Below are positions 63,182 through 64,000 of a DNA stretch of 64,000 nucleotides, one piece after another (position 1 is the stretch's first letter; every line of letters begins with the position of its first letter). The DNA comes from Anopheles merus (lineage: Eukaryota; Arthropoda; Insecta; Diptera; Culicidae). Where the stretch lies: positions 14,646,798 through 14,710,797 of the forward strand of contig NC_054084.1 in NCBI RefSeq assembly GCF_017562075.2, given 5' to 3'. The translations under genes were made by a program, and so were the position numbers. The notes beneath the pieces were generated by a model. The model had not been told where the DNA came from and searched no databases. It saw only the letters and a list, made by a program, of their open reading frames with translations.

Positions 63182-64000
63182 ATGGAAGAATCAAGCAAGG
63201 TTTGGCCGCCTGTGCACTTAATTCGTAACGAAGAAACATAACTAATGATCTCCCATTCCCTTTAAGGTACTGGAAACGCTTAAAAAGATCGGCGGCATCG
63301 ACGTGCGTCACCTGTGGATCATACACGATGAAACGTTTCGCGAGTTTTTCGATTGGTTCACCAAAATTGACGATGACAATCTTGTTACGGACATGTTGTT
63401 GAAAAAGTAAGTTTTGATGCACAGTGCTTGGGAAATGCATTTTCTCACCTCTTTTGTTTGTCTTCAAAGCTACCAAGAGCTCGATCGCAACGGAACCGTG
63501 CTGAACGATGCACTGTTAGAAGAGCAACTGCACGCACTGAACCACGAGTTCAGCGGCATTCTCGAGCACACGGATCGCGATGTGGAAGCATTGGAACAGC
63601 AGCTCGAGCAGCTGGTGGAGGTGGAAGAAAAGTACGAGAAGCTGCTGAACGGTGCCAAGAAGACGGACCTCGCGCTCACGAAGGAGCTGTCCGAGCTGGA
63701 GCGTTCCGTGCGGGACCAGGAGTACGTGCTGGAGAAGGTCGCCACGAACAGTGTGGAAATGGCTCGACAGCTGGAAGAGAGTCAGCAGGCAACGCAGCAG
63801 CAGATATCGGATTTGCAACACTGCTACTATCAACGGGTAAGTTTGCAGGTGATCGTTTCCGGTTTGCAAAACGGTAACGAGTTTGTGTTTTTTCTTCTCA
63901 GCAAAATCCACCCCTTTTCATCTACCAAATGCCGATCGAGCAGTTCGACGCAAAGTGTGACCAGTTTCTAAAGTACCTGGAGCTGTACGTGAAGAAGCAC
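63182..64000 (+). CDS. HAUS3: HAUS augmin-like complex subunit 3, 5' part
   Basis: Augmin binds spindle microtubules and recruits gamma-tubulin for branching nucleation; this subunit is dgt3 in flies. Exons: 63182-63199 (MEESSK), 63267-63406, 63470-63836 and 63902 to the window edge; all GT-AG and in phase, 208 codons so far. The N-terminal block LETLKKIGGIDVRHLW and FREFFDWFTKIDDDNLVT matches the conserved HAUS3 start (a KKIG...FLKWFC type motif in human). A long coiled coil follows (about residues 60-175, EALEQQLEQLVEVEEKYEK). Exon 4 has NPPLFIYQMPIEQF, equivalent to human NPLVFLSQFSLEKY. The protein continues beyond the window; full-length family members are about 550-600 aa. Confidence 0.88.

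Overview
The window looks like genomic DNA from an insect, most probably an Anopheles mosquito. The reasons are GC-rich coding exons in AT-rich non-coding DNA, introns that are either about 60-200 nt or several kb long, abundant CA/GA microsatellites, and several copies of a tRNA-derived SINE that I associate from memory with Anopheles. That species call is inference; the gene calls below are direct reading.

Layout. About 9.6-19.05 kb (minus strand) holds two coding exons of fukutin-related protein (FKRP); the catalytic part lies beyond the left edge. From 47.86 down to 22.99 kb (minus) is a complete 14-exon receptor guanylate cyclase (about 1180 aa): signal peptide, ANF-type ligand-binding domain, one membrane segment, pseudokinase domain, dimerisation helix and cyclase. 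Its intron 9 contains a full-length, apparently intact non-LTR retrotransposon of 6.36 kb with 16-bp target duplications, in the same orientation as the host gene and only 35 nt from the next exon. From 53.6 to 53.0 kb (minus) is a small two-exon gene for an unrecognised 92-aa protein. From 56.7 to 55.05 kb (minus) is a 514-aa C2H2 zinc-finger protein. From 60.7 to 59.9 kb (minus) is a VPS55/LEPROT endosomal membrane protein whose reading frame can only be restored with a one-nucleotide exon. At the right edge (63.18 kb on, plus strand) is the 5' part of HAUS3/dgt3, an augmin subunit, divergent from VPS55.

Mobile DNA is the other theme. I can delimit, with target duplications and terminal inverted repeats, six hAT-like non-autonomous elements with recognisable 8-bp duplications (plus a seventh that is truncated), two TA-flanked and three 3-bp-flanked MITEs, several tRNA-derived SINEs, and nests of these inside one another. 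Two related hAT families carry simple-sequence or minisatellite interiors, which explain most of the long spurious reading frames in the window.

The genes do not form one pathway: FKRP acts in Golgi glycosylation, the cyclase in cGMP signalling, VPS55 in endosomal sorting, HAUS3 in spindle microtubule nucleation. The most unusual observations are the 1-nt exon in VPS55, the retrotransposon next to a splice acceptor, its TAATG-coupled ORFs, and the family of hAT elements with expanded internal repeats.
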